Origin: Rhodamnia argentea
Taxonomy: Eukaryota > Streptophyta > Magnoliopsida > Myrtales > Myrtaceae
Length of the DNA stretch: 64,000 bases
Reading direction: 5' to 3'
Assembly (NCBI RefSeq): GCF_020921035.1
Contig: NC_063157.1
Location: forward strand, 10,080,001-10,144,000
How positions within the stretch are numbered: the stretch's first letter is position 1; the number at the start of each line of letters is the position of its first letter. Positions 22,737-33,175 of this stretch are shown here, piece by piece. A program made the position numbers and the translations under genes. A model generated the notes under the pieces. The model saw nothing but the letters and a program-made list of their open reading frames with translations. It had not been told where the DNA came from and ran no database searches.

Positions 22737-23811
22737 GCCTCCGTGGTTGAAGAAGGTTACTGAAAAAGTATCTGAAGAATCAGGGCTGTTTCTTTCAGCA
22801 ATTAATCATGTCCTCATCAATGAATACCATCCCGACCAAGGCATAATGGTTTGTACTGAATTCCATGTTCTTTTCATTCAAGCATGTAGAATCACTGTGT
22901 CGCTTAGAATATACTGAAATGTTCTATTGAAAGAGCTTCAACAATTTTTACTTTCCGTGCTGGGATCCATGACACTGCATGGTGTTAGAATGAGCTATAC
23001 ATCTATTTTATTTGTTAGTGACTTTCAGCTGTGAGTAGCATTTTAGTTAACTTCACCATTCATTTGTATCACGCAGCCACACCAAGATGGGCCTGCTTAT
23101 TATCCAGTTGTAGCAATTCTGTCTCTTGGATCAGCTGCGATAATGGACTTTGTTCCTCATCCTAGTTTAAGGTCTTCCCCTGATACATCTGGCGGCGATC
23201 GTAAGGATAGTGAGCTTAATGGGGCTTCTGACTTGGGGACCGACAAATGGTTGAATAACCATCATCCCTTTTCTGTTGTGTTGATGCCTCGCAGTTTATT
23301 GATATTTAAGGATGACGCTTATTCCAGTGAGTGCCTAATTGATCCAGTTCTTATTGTGTGTTTAATTTTCTCCACTGGCTTCCTTGCTGAAAAATCTGAC
23401 AATGTGTACTTGCATTGCAGGTTATCTACATGGCATAAGAGATAGTTCGATTCATCAGTATGATAGGGTAAGACTGTTAGCTTGGGCGTGTCACTTGACC
23501 ACAGATATGAGATTTAGTACTGGATTTTACCTTTTAAATGTCTAATAAGAAAAACGTTGAAACTATCATCTTATATCTGTCTTGATTCGGCTGTAAAATG
23601 GTACATGCCGTTTAAGTCTTATGATTTCCTTTTTCTTGTCCAGGCTGTGAATGAAGCCGGAGCTGTGGGGCCTCAGCCGCGGTTGGTTTCAGAAGAAGGA
23701 GATGAGGCTGTAACAAGCGGGGATCGCAAATGTATTCATAGGACTGGCACTAGAATATCATTGACATGTCGACTAGTATTGAAAGTTCACCATAAGCTGT
23801 TCAAGTTTTAG
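21609..23811 (+). CDS. ALKBH6: AlkB homolog 6, 2-oxoglutarate/Fe(II)-dependent dioxygenase
   Basis: Member of the AlkB dioxygenase family, which removes alkyl groups from nucleic acids using Fe(II), O2 and 2-oxoglutarate. The plant ALKBH6 substrate is not something I can derive here. Seven exons: 21609-21716, 21810-21870, 21991-22029, 22736-22848, 23077-23326, 23421-23467 and 23644-23811, giving 261 residues, normal for the family. Seen: the family start VVGTV..VMYVPDFI, NRRLQNWGGIVHEKGL, INEYHPDQGIMPHQDGPAY with iron ligands His109 and Asp111, distal His194 in YLHGI, and the 2-oxoglutarate arginines Arg243 and Arg249 in TRISLTCRLV. All catalytic residues are present. Exon 4 is preceded by a (CT)n run that serves as the polypyrimidine tract. 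Confidence 0.93.
22707..22733. repeat. (CT)n microsatellite forming an intron 3 polypyrimidine tract
   Basis: A pure CT run runs straight into the CAG acceptor of ALKBH6 exon 4, so the microsatellite itself is the polypyrimidine tract. Confidence 0.85.
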
Positions 23812-24437
23812 ATGTCCTCGCTCCATCGCTCCGCATGTACTTCTCTCTCTCTCTCTCCAAACTTAACGTATGGTTTTAAACTTTAATAGTTCAGAAGCCT
23901 GTTTCATAAAGGTTTCATCCCCCAAAACGAAAGGTTTGACATCACGGTGAAGGTCAATGGACAAGTAGGGAGAGGAAAAGGTCTTGAATCGCAGATGTGT
24001 TTCTGGGGCATCTACCTAACCTGGAAGTCTCTTAAAGTAGGCAATGGCCTTCTTGTCGGATGAGTTTCTAAAGCCTTGGAAGGAATTTCTAACGGTGAAT
24101 AGATTGAGCCTCTCAAAATGGTAAGACTTTTAACAGAAGAAAACCATGGCATATTGCCTAGGAGTCAGTATTATAAAACGTCATCGTAAAGGAATCCTCC
24201 TCGTCTTTGATGGAGATACTTAAAATTAGTAATATACTCATTGAAACGATTTTAGATTTGGAAAAAGTATACATTATAAGAAATCATCAAGTGAAACGAG
24301 GATAATTTTTTGTATGAACTAAAATCCGTTGATATGCACATACTTTCTTATATGCATAGGGTAAGCAATTGTTATACTTTATCATTTTCAGTTCTTCATA
24401 TTTGAGTTTTTTGATTAATTGTGAATCACTAGTCGTA
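23812..24437. other. 3' flank of ALKBH6
   Basis: Includes the likely 3'UTR and a short CT run at about 23838-23857. No gene recognised in the remainder. Confidence 0.45.
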
Positions 24438-25020
24438 GGGAAAATTTCAAATAAGGACCAAAAGTGCCCTCATTTTCTTAAATAAAGGCCTGAAGTGGAT
24501 CTTATTTCAAAGAAGAACTTGAAATACTCTCCTTGTTTTGGAGAAGGGTCTATCCAAGGGTATTTTCGTTATTTTATATTTTTTGAATTGTTCTTTTTTC
24601 TTTTTTTTCCCTTCCTTTTCATCGGTGGCTGGTCTCAAGTGATGGCCGACCACCGATGAAGGCCGGCGAGGCCGACCTCACCTCTGGATAGGCCATTGCT
24701 AGCCTCACCCAAGCAAGGGCTGGCCACACTTGTGTGAGGCAAGGCCTACCGGCCATAGGCTAGGTCTGCAAGGTTGTTGATGAGTTCTCACCCGGCGACC
24801 CTCCATAGCAAAAAAAAAATAAAAATGAAAAGAAATAGAAAAAATGAAAAGAAAAAGAAAAAAGGAAAAAAAAATAAAAAAGTAAATAACGAAAATGCCT
24901 TTGGCCAAGTCTTTCTTTGAAACAATAAGGATGTTTCAGGTCTTTACTTTAAACAAGATCTACTTCAAATTCTTATTTGAGAAAATAAGGTTATTTTATA
25001 CCTTTATTTGGAATTTTTCC
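24438..25020. mobile_element. Mutator-like miniature element, family A, copy 1
   Basis: Ends are inverted: GGGAAAATTTCAAATAAGG on the left, and the right end reads AGGAAAAATTCCAAATAAAG in reverse complement. Flanked by 9-bp direct repeats CTAGTCGTA (24429-24437) and TTAGTTGTA (25021-25029), 7 of 9 identical. Arms contain the recurring phrases 'aaataa.ggcctgaagt' and 'cttatttgagaaaat'. The core at about 24615-24800 is GC-rich. No transposase. Related copies lie at 25865 and 62305. Confidence 0.8.
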
Positions 25021-25029
25021 TTAGTTGTA

Positions 25030-25864
25030 AAGGTTTGTAGTTCAAGAAAGTTTGAATCTGTTCACCCCGACTGATTCGTTTCCTTTAGTTAAGATGACTT
25101 TGATTCAATTTGAATGTGCCTCGCTAGTTCAAAAGTTTCGCAGGAGGGATCATGCCAATCTATAGGTGTCTCTATAAGACTATAAATAAAAAGCAAATTA
25201 AGTATACACTAAGTACGAAAAATAAGATTCAATTACAAATGAAGAGTTAAAGCTAATAAATAAGAATTGAAAATGTAATAAAAAGCAATAAAATAAATAT
25301 AAAAATATAGTAGGAATTTTTCACGGTCATGCAAGCTACCACATCGGATTTCAAGCGGTAGTGAGGACGGAAGGTTTTTTTTTTTTGGTTATAGATGCAA
25401 GTTTAGAATAAGACTTTGCTAACATAACAGTATTTTGGTGATTGTTGTGGGCCACAAATTTTTGAAAGAATGGACTCCACAAAATTTTAATAATTTATCA
25501 TTCATTTTTTGTTGCTCATAATATGCTATCAATCTCATACTATATTTCTTTGGTATGACAAACAAAAAAAGTATATTCCTTTGGAATATGAGTGAGATCT
25601 AGAACGAGGACTTTGTTAACATAGCCATCTTTGAGTGACTATGAGAATAACAATGTGATGTAAGCCACAAAATCTTATATGAGTGGATCCCACAATATTT
25701 TTAATTAATTATTATTTATTTTTTATGGCAAAAAAAAAAATTAGCATAATATTCATTCAATGACGGTTATATAATTATTATAATTAGAATTATGAGGTTC
25801 ATGAAAAATGCTTAAGATTTTATTTTTTATTTTTTTTTGTGGGATCTTTTCTCGAGAAAGGAAT
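25030..25864. other. AT-rich intergenic DNA
   Basis: No gene recognised. Two loosely similar stretches (about 25400-25530 and 25600-25720, both with a 'ccacaaaat...agaatggactccacaa' type phrase) suggest an old internal duplication. Confidence 0.35.
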
Positions 25865-27099
25865 GGGAAAATTCCCAAAAGAAGGCCCCAAATGCCCTTG
25901 TTTTCTCAAATAAGATTCTAAAGTGGATATTATTTCAAATAAGTGCATAAAGTGTCGTTATTGTGTCAAAGAAGGGCCTGAAGTACATATTGTTTCAAAT
26001 AAAGGCCTAGAGTACCTATATTAATCTCAAAAAAGGCCTGAGTCACTTTTTTTTTTCCGAAAGCATGGGTCACTTTAATTAGGGGCATTTTGATGATTTA
26101 TTATCTTAACCTATTTTTTCCTTTTTCTGTTTTTTTTAGAAATTTTTAAAAAAAGTAAAGAAAATAAAGAAACGCATAGGCGGAAGGATTAACCTCTCGC
26201 TTGTGGCCGCCACCCCACTAGTGATGGGGCGGCGGTTGTGGTCGGCGGGGTCGCCGGCGCCTCACCCTCTCACCTCTGGTCGGCGGGGTCGCCGACGCCT
26301 CACCAAGGTGTCGACGAGCCACAAGTGGGAGATCAATCCTCCCATTTGTGTTTTCTACTTTTTTTTTTTAACTTTTTGTTTTTATTTTAATTTAATTTTA
26401 AAAAATTAGATTAATCTATACTTTTACAAAAATGCCCTTTATCGGCCAAAAAATTTGGGCGATCGAGTGGACGGCAAGGTGAGACTCTTATTTGAAAAGG
26501 TTAATACTACAGAAATCCCCAAACCGGTACACCTATGACAAATTTACCATAAACTAGTATATCTATGACAAATTTACCCTCAGTTAATTTTTGTTAAATT
26601 TAACCATCAAATTGCTGATTTTGTGACATGTGATAGTTGACGGCTATACCAGTATAGGATTTTGACCCTCTGTTTGTCACAGGTTTATCAATTTGCGATT
26701 TTTTGTGATATTAAATCAATTTAACATGAGTAAATTTGTCATAGGTGTATTAGTTTGGGGTATTTCGTGATCAAAAGAATTAGTTTAGGATAAATTTGTC
26801 ATAGATATACCAGTTTAAGGTTTTTGGCGGTTAAAAAAATAATTTGGAGTAAATTTGTCATATGTATACCAGTTTAGGGTATTTCGTGGTCAAAAAAATA
26901 ATTTGAAGTAAATTTACCACAAGTGTACCAGTTTAGAATTTTTCATGGTATTAACCCTATTTAAAACAACCATAGTCACTTCAAGTCTTTTCTTGACATA
27001 ATAATGGTACTTTAAGTATTTATTTGAAATAAAATTTACTTTAAATTTTTATTTTAAAAAATGAGGGCACTTTTTAAGTTTTTTTTTTTTGTTTTTTCC
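25865..27099. mobile_element. Mutator-like miniature element, family A, copy 2, with a nested element
   Basis: Same family as 24438-25020: left end GGGAAAATTCCC followed by the 'ttctcaaataag' phrases, right end with 'atgagggcac' and a terminal TTTTCC. Flanked by GAAAGGAAT (25856-25864) and GAAAGGAGT (27100-27108), 8 of 9 identical. The GC-rich core is at about 26180-26335. A family B element (26498-26957) is inserted inside. The right end is only about 175 bases before the start codon of the FolD-like gene. Confidence 0.8.
26498..26957. mobile_element. Inverted-repeat element, family B, copy 1, nested in family A
   Basis: Ends AGGTTAATAC and GTATTAACCC are inverted repeats, and similarity continues inward through the 'ccaaaccggtacacctatgacaaattt' theme. 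Flanked by TATTTGAAA (26489-26497) and TATTTAAAA (26958-26966), 8 of 9 identical. The right half is a diverged tandem array of about 60-base units, each with 'taaatttgtcata.gtataccagttt' and 'atttcgtggtcaaaaaaata'. No coding capacity. Confidence 0.78.
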
Positions 27100-27274
27100 G
27101 AAAGGAGTGGAGCTAAAAATTGCAGACTTCCTTCGGGGAGCCTGGAGGTCCCTCTCATAAAGGTCGCAACTTTAGAAAGAGCAAGAAGGACCTGCGACAC
27201 CCATCCGAGCCATCCGAACCATATTTTTTTCAGTGGTGGGGTGAGCCAGCGACGCCAATCCTCGAGCACGTACA

Positions 27275-30200
27275 ATGCGAGGCGCGTGGGTGACGAATTG
27301 GCCGTCGCTACGAAGCAAGTCCCTCCGCTCATCATCTTCTTCATCGTCTCCTTCTTCGTCTTCTTCGTTGTCTTGGAATTTGAAGCTGCTTGGCCCGATC
27401 CTCCCCGACGTTTGGATGATGCCCCGCCCCAACTCCAACGCCTTCCGTTCCCAGTCTTCGGGCACTGTTCTCCGTGACTTGTTCCACCACCTCTTTTTTT
27501 TTTTCCCACCTGCGGTGATGAGCCTGAAACTGCTCTCGTTGCGTGTGAAATGCGTGTTTCTCGAGTCCATTGGGGTCGCTTCGAGGGTTGACGTGAGTGT
27601 CCTCTGTACGTTGCGTCTGCTTTTTCCGTTGTTCGAGACCCGTTCTCCATGTCTCGTTCGGCAGGATGCTGATTGCCTTGAAGCAGTTTTTGGGTTCAGG
27701 TGTTATGGCTTTTGACGTCGTACCGATTCGAATTCATTAGCGATCCTATGAAGTATAATGATGAATCCAGTGCCAAGTATGAGTTGTTGAATCCTGCCAA
27801 AATGACGGGTTTTTCCTTTTGGCATGAGAAAAAGTTTGGGTTCTTCTTGAGTGAAGCTGAGACACAACTTCCCTCGGTAGCTTTTGTAACTTCTGCATTT
27901 ACAACTCGTTGAGGATGAAAATAATCGGTGCAAATGTAGGAAAAGCAGAAGCAAAAAAAGGCCTAGGACTACTTTCGAAAGTCGTCCTTTTACTAAGCAT
28001 CGGCTTATGAAGGGCCGCAAGATGCTTCATTGGATCTGATGGACTTTTTCGTAACAGAAGTCACTCTCCAAAAGCACTAAAGATTTCACTGACATGATTG
28101 GGAATGGTTTATAGAGAACCCTTTTGAGAATTAGGAATTCCAGACAATCCAAATTGTAAGGTTGATTATTCTACCTGTGGAGGTTTGGTAGCTTCTTGTA
28201 TTGTAGCTGTATATAAGGTGCTTGAGCAGGACTACTTCTCTTGCTTCTTTTCTTGATTCATGTACCTCGTGCATAGCACGCTAACCTGTTTTAAATTTAT
28301 ACTTAAAGCAGCTAATGGGAAAACTGCTAATGTAATAAATGGGAACTCCATTGCAAGAGCTATTAGATCAGGAGTAGCCAATGAAATTTGCAGAATGAAG
28401 GAAACCATTGTAAAATCCCCAGGATTGGCCATTGTGTTGGTTGGTGGAAGAAGGGATTCACGAACTTTTATTCGTGTCAAGTTAAAAGCTTGTGAAGAGG
28501 TTGGGATAACGACCTATGTAGAGGAGTTACCTGAAGAATGTACAGAAGATGAAGTTCTGCGCGTTGTTTCCAGATTAAATAACAACCCATCAGTTAATGG
28601 TATTATTGTGCAACTCCCTTTACCACAAGTAATTTCTACAGCTTGACTTATGCTTAGTTCCCCTTTCTCTTTTGAATCTCTTGGGTAATCTGTACCAAAT
28701 GAGGCTGCTAAGTTCACAGTTGCCAATGGAACATTCACATGTTCCGACACATTCCACAAAGTAATAGGATGGTGTAACCTGTACATAATTCAATAATATA
28801 CCTTTTCATCTTCCGGTGTGGAGGATGATGCAATGACTAGAGCTCCCCACTGACTTGAAAATTTGCAACAACATGTTAGCATTCATTTAACACATCTTGT
28901 GAGGATATTTTTACCATTGTGCCACCTCAATGTGATGTCTGCCCAGCATGTGGACGAGGAAAGAATCATCAATTTTGTCAGCCCAGAGAAAGACGTGGAT
29001 GGCTTCCATCCCCTCAATATGGGAAATCTTGCCATGAAAGGAAGGGAGCCACTTTTTATTCCTTGTGCTCCTAAGAGTTGTATAGAGTTGTTGTTGAGGT
29101 CTGGTGTGGAAATCATGGGAAAGAGAGCTGTGGTAGTCGGGAGAAGCAAGATTTTTGGGTTGCCCACTTCTTTGCTGTTGCAGGTAAACATGCCTTTTTC
29201 CACATTTTTCTGGTTGTTTAAGATGCTCTCAATATCATTCTCTTCTAATATGTTCCTCTGTTAGAGGCACCATGCAACGGTCAGCACAGTACATTCTTTC
29301 ACCAAAGATCCAGAACACATTACAAGTGAAGCCGACATTGTGATTGCTGATGTGGGGATACCCAATTTAATCCGTGGCAGTTGGCTAAAACCGGGAGCTG
29401 CAGTAGTGGACATGGGGACCAATCAAGTTCAGGTACAAATAATGAAAGCTCAGCACCAATGGCATTCTCAAACTGTGTGGCCTCACTTAACTGCAAATTT
29501 ACATTCTAATGTGCATTGACTTATATAAGTAAGATGTTGGTTGTAGGATGCTGTGGTTTCTATCTTTTCTGTTGAAAAAATTGGAAAAGCAGGGGCAGGT
29601 ATATCTTCATGAGGGAAAATTAAAAAACTACACTCAGCTTTCTCTCAGTTGGCACTCACAGCCTCTACCCTACCCTTTGTGCCATAAGGTGTCAGAACCT
29701 TAGACTTTTTACCTTCAAGTTTAACGCCATTCGAAAATAACGGAAACTGAAGGGTGCAAAGATTAGCTCTTTTTGAAACCTCAAGATATATCATGTGGGG
29801 TCTTGGTAGATGGTGCAAAGTGTAGGATTTGAACTTAGAGGCAGCCAAGGTGTAACTATGGAAAATTTGAGGTGGATTTTATCTTTTTGCTTTTTATCGT
29901 TTCAGGCAGTCTCGTACCTGTGATCTACCCAACGCATATATGCAGGTGAAGTGCTCTATGCTCAGGGAAGGGATGTTTGAGGGGGGAAGGCTTAAAAAAA
30001 AGTGGTTCTTTCAGAAAAGAAATGATTAGTGAACAATCAAGGATTGAGAAAGGGCAAAGCCTTAGAAGATGAAAAGTCTACTTGCTGGATTTCCTTACGA
30101 AAGCTTTGATTCATGGTCATGAAATTAGCAAATAAATAATCTAGAACTTTAAGCTTCAACTCACAGTTGGGGTTGATGTACAAATGCTCATTAATGCCGA

Positions 30201-30567
30201 TAATCTCATATAAGTAGCTGCTGTGGTACGAGTGGTCAGTTAACAGGTGGTTTTCTGAGAACTAGTGATACTTCCTCGGTCCCACTCGAAAGAACTAGCC
30301 CCTCTGCTCTGTTTCCCTTTTGAGCAATTTCCTGTAATAGAAGCTTTACATGTTACTGGGAGGTTTGACTTTGAATTAAGAGTTTGTAATGTCCAGGATC
30401 CTGGCATTGATCGAGGTTTCCGCATCACAGGAGACGTTTGCTATGACGAAGCAATCAAAGTTGTGTCGGCCATTACTCCTGTGCCAGGAGGTGTCGGACC
30501 AGTGACAAACTCTATGCTTCTGTCTAATACTCTCGATTCTGCTAAGCGTGCATTCGGATTCATATGA
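27275..30567 (+). CDS. FolD-like methylenetetrahydrofolate dehydrogenase/cyclohydrolase, organellar type
   Basis: Bifunctional C1-folate enzyme interconverting 5,10-methylene- and 10-formyl-tetrahydrofolate with NADP. Closest by memory to Arabidopsis FOLD1. Exons 27275-27473, 28312-28628, 28947-29183, 29265-29432 and 30397-30567 give 363 residues. Exon 1 is inferred: a Ser/Arg-rich presequence ending [17 protein letters not shown] that splices in phase, but its donor (CC/GTGACT) is only fair. Later exons are secure: [76 protein letters not shown] and [12 protein letters not shown]. Catalytic Lys123 is kept, but the usual active-site Tyr is Phe119. IDG reads ING and the nucleotide-loop Val is Phe. 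The frame is fully open, so it is divergent rather than plainly dead. Confidence 0.85.
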
Positions 30568-32727
30568 AAGCTGAGGTTGGTCCCCGGTGAGGCAAAGGTG
30601 CTCCATTTGTCCTTGCCAATCTCTATATGTCAATGGCAATCTTTGCAGAATCTGGAGTTTTCTTCTCTGTAGTTCAATATTTCGCCAATTAGAGTCTGGT
30701 TTCTTGGATCACTTAATCCCACACTTCCGTATAATGGCAATGAAAAGAAAGGAGATGAGTATGGCATGTGTCGCGATCTCAAGATGTAAAATGGGTTTGC
30801 TTCATCTATACTAAAACCGGTTAACAAATTGATGCACCGAGTGATATGATACACTTTTAGCGGATCTTGAACTCGGGACATCGATTAGTATGACAATTTT
30901 GGTAAAGCTATTCTTAGTATACTTCGCAATATCGGCTTTTTCTTTTCTACTTTTCGGCGAACGCAGGCCTATGGTTTTCGTAGTTCTTTGCCATTGAATC
31001 CCTCTTCTTGATTTCTCTCGTGGAGGATAAATTATATATCCGCTTCTCAGCATGATATCATTGCAATGGCAAGATTCTGAAGATGTAGCTCAGGCTGAAA
31101 AAGCCTCTTCGTTGAGACCTCTCCAACGAGAGCCAATTTGAATGATACGTCTCGACATTTGCGTTCCAACTTCCAAACCTATACTCAATCGTTGGCCTTG
31201 GCAATGTCTTTGATCCTTCATTAACTTGAGCTGAGCAGAGGTCATCCATTCGACCCCATTGACTTCACCTCCCTATGCTTTCCTCCAGTTCCGATGCCGA
31301 ACACGAGGAGTTGGCGCCCGACTTTCACGGGAATAATCTTGTGGTAGACATATAAGATACTTTATGACATGTTCTAAATCCTAACAGATGAGAGACGACA
31401 CTTTCTCCCCATTCTCAATCTCCCATCTCCGGTGGGGCAACGGTAGCGCCCGGTGGCGAATCCCGACGAACCCCGACTCTCAATAAGTGAAAGTACTCGG
31501 GTTTCCGAAAGGCTATTTTTAGTGCCATTAGGTCTTAATGAAACGAAGTTGGGAAGATAAAACGAGAGGGTTAATGAGATTTGAGAGTTTGTAGCCATGG
31601 AGGAAACTTGAAAGGAAAGTGATCTGCAACGCCCTTGAGGGACGGTGATGTCTTATCTACTTTTCTGAACTCCCCCTTTCGAGGTTTTTCCCCAACCATC
31701 TCGGACGTCCAATGAAGGCTAAGAAAGTTATTATTGAGACATTATAGTCTTTCTCTCCACATGTTAGCTTTTAAGTAAAGGGGTTTAAGATTTAGACCAA
31801 AAAAAAAAAAAAAGTAAAGGGGTTTAAGATATCGTGCAAGGACCGCGGTTGCTTTTGTTTCATGCAAAATTCAAAATTTGAAAAACAAATTTAAAAAAAA
31901 ATGATCGTTCGTATTATTTGCGAAACTGAATGGATGAAAAATATTTTCGTCACCCATGAAGACAGTTAGTTATAAATTATTGACGATAATGAAACATTTT
32001 CTGTTGACTAATTTTTCTAAACGACATAATCAATTATTTTTAGAATTCGTTGCATTTTGCTCATACATACAAAAAACAAAAAGAACTTAGCCTGACCGCC
32101 ACCTAAGCGAATATTTCCTAATTCACCGTGAAGCATTTGTTATGATCTCTTCACCTTACTTATTTATTTATTTTTATAGAATCCCTTCACCTTAATGACT
32201 TGCCTTTTATTATAACCAATTGGCAAACGTGTTAAATATGAAAGGGTTGATATCACAAAAAAAAAAAAAAAAAACCTAAATTTGCAAATCCATGCCATAT
32301 TTACCTCAACTAAGTATACAAAAAATTCCGAGCATAATTAGCGATCTTTTAGCAGATTTTCAAAACGTTGGGGAGCTCGTAGTGCAAAAATAGCAAGTTT
32401 TAGTTGACTTGCCAATTTTAGTTCGTTTTTTTTTTTTAACCTGGCTTCCAAGAACTACGTCAATTAGGAAATTCATTTATCGTGAATTTTCATGCCGGAT
32501 TCACGTCACGTGATGAATACATGATCAATTTATTACGATTGTATCAATTTCGGGGTTATTTGTGATGTGAAAATTAGTTTGATTTGGATTGTAACATTAG
32601 CCCAATATGAAAAGAGTATTTATATGTATTGGGTTAATAAGAATGTAGGGAATTTTGGTTATGTTGTCCAATTAAAATTGTTTCATGAACCTTTGATTGA
32701 AGAATCATAACTTTTCATAAGACTATG
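30568..32727. other. Intergenic between the FolD-like and GRAM genes
   Basis: The first 200-300 bases are probably 3'UTR. Short open frames at 30630-31600 on the minus strand (for example 31374-31598, starting MATNSQISLTLSFYLPNF) have no family I recognise. The rest is AT-rich with A runs. Confidence 0.4.
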
Positions 32728-32735
32728 CCTAGAAT

Positions 32736-33014
32736 TAGACATGGTCAAATTGAACCGTGGGCCCGGAACCAGCCCATTGATCGGGCCCACGATTCCAACC
32801 CGGAACCGGAACCGCCCTCAAGGGCCGGTTCCGATTTCTAAATTTTCGGAACATGCTCGGAACAGCTAGTTCCGGGCCGGTTCCAACCTGTTTAAAAAAA
32901 AAAAAAAAAGAGGAGACTTGGGGGAAAATAGTCATTGGGCCTAGGAACCGGCGGTTCCGAACCGGAACAGGAACTGGCCCGGAACTGGCGGTTCCAAGGA
33001 ACCGGCCACCTCTA
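32736..33014. mobile_element. hAT-type miniature element with CCGGTTCC motifs
   Basis: A 279-bp element with ends TAGACATGGTC and, reverse-complemented, TAGAGGTGGCC, flanked by a perfect 8-bp direct repeat CCTAGAAT (32728-32735 and 33015-33022). Eight-base duplications and a TAG.GGTG-type end are hAT hallmarks. The interior is dense in GGTTCC/GGAACC, typical of a widespread plant non-autonomous hAT family. It sits only about 160 bases before the start codon of the GRAM-domain gene, probably in its promoter or leader. Confidence 0.85.
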
Positions 33015-33175
33015 CCTAGAATGTTCCCGGACATGTCTCTTCTCGGCCGAACCGACTCGTTCACGCCCTTCCTTTGTTCTTTCGTTCTTTCTTTCTTCCT
33101 TCTTACGCCCAGAAGTCTGCAGGCCTTCGAATTGATCTGATCATTCTCTGCGACTGGCTGCCGAGGCAAAGCGCG

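Noticed and set aside
27054-27650. 198-residue minus-strand frame, and an acidic 132-residue frame nearby
   Set aside because: Overlaps the better-supported presequence exon of the FolD-like gene. The acidic and lysine runs come from low-complexity TCTTCG repeats on the other strand. No family recognised.
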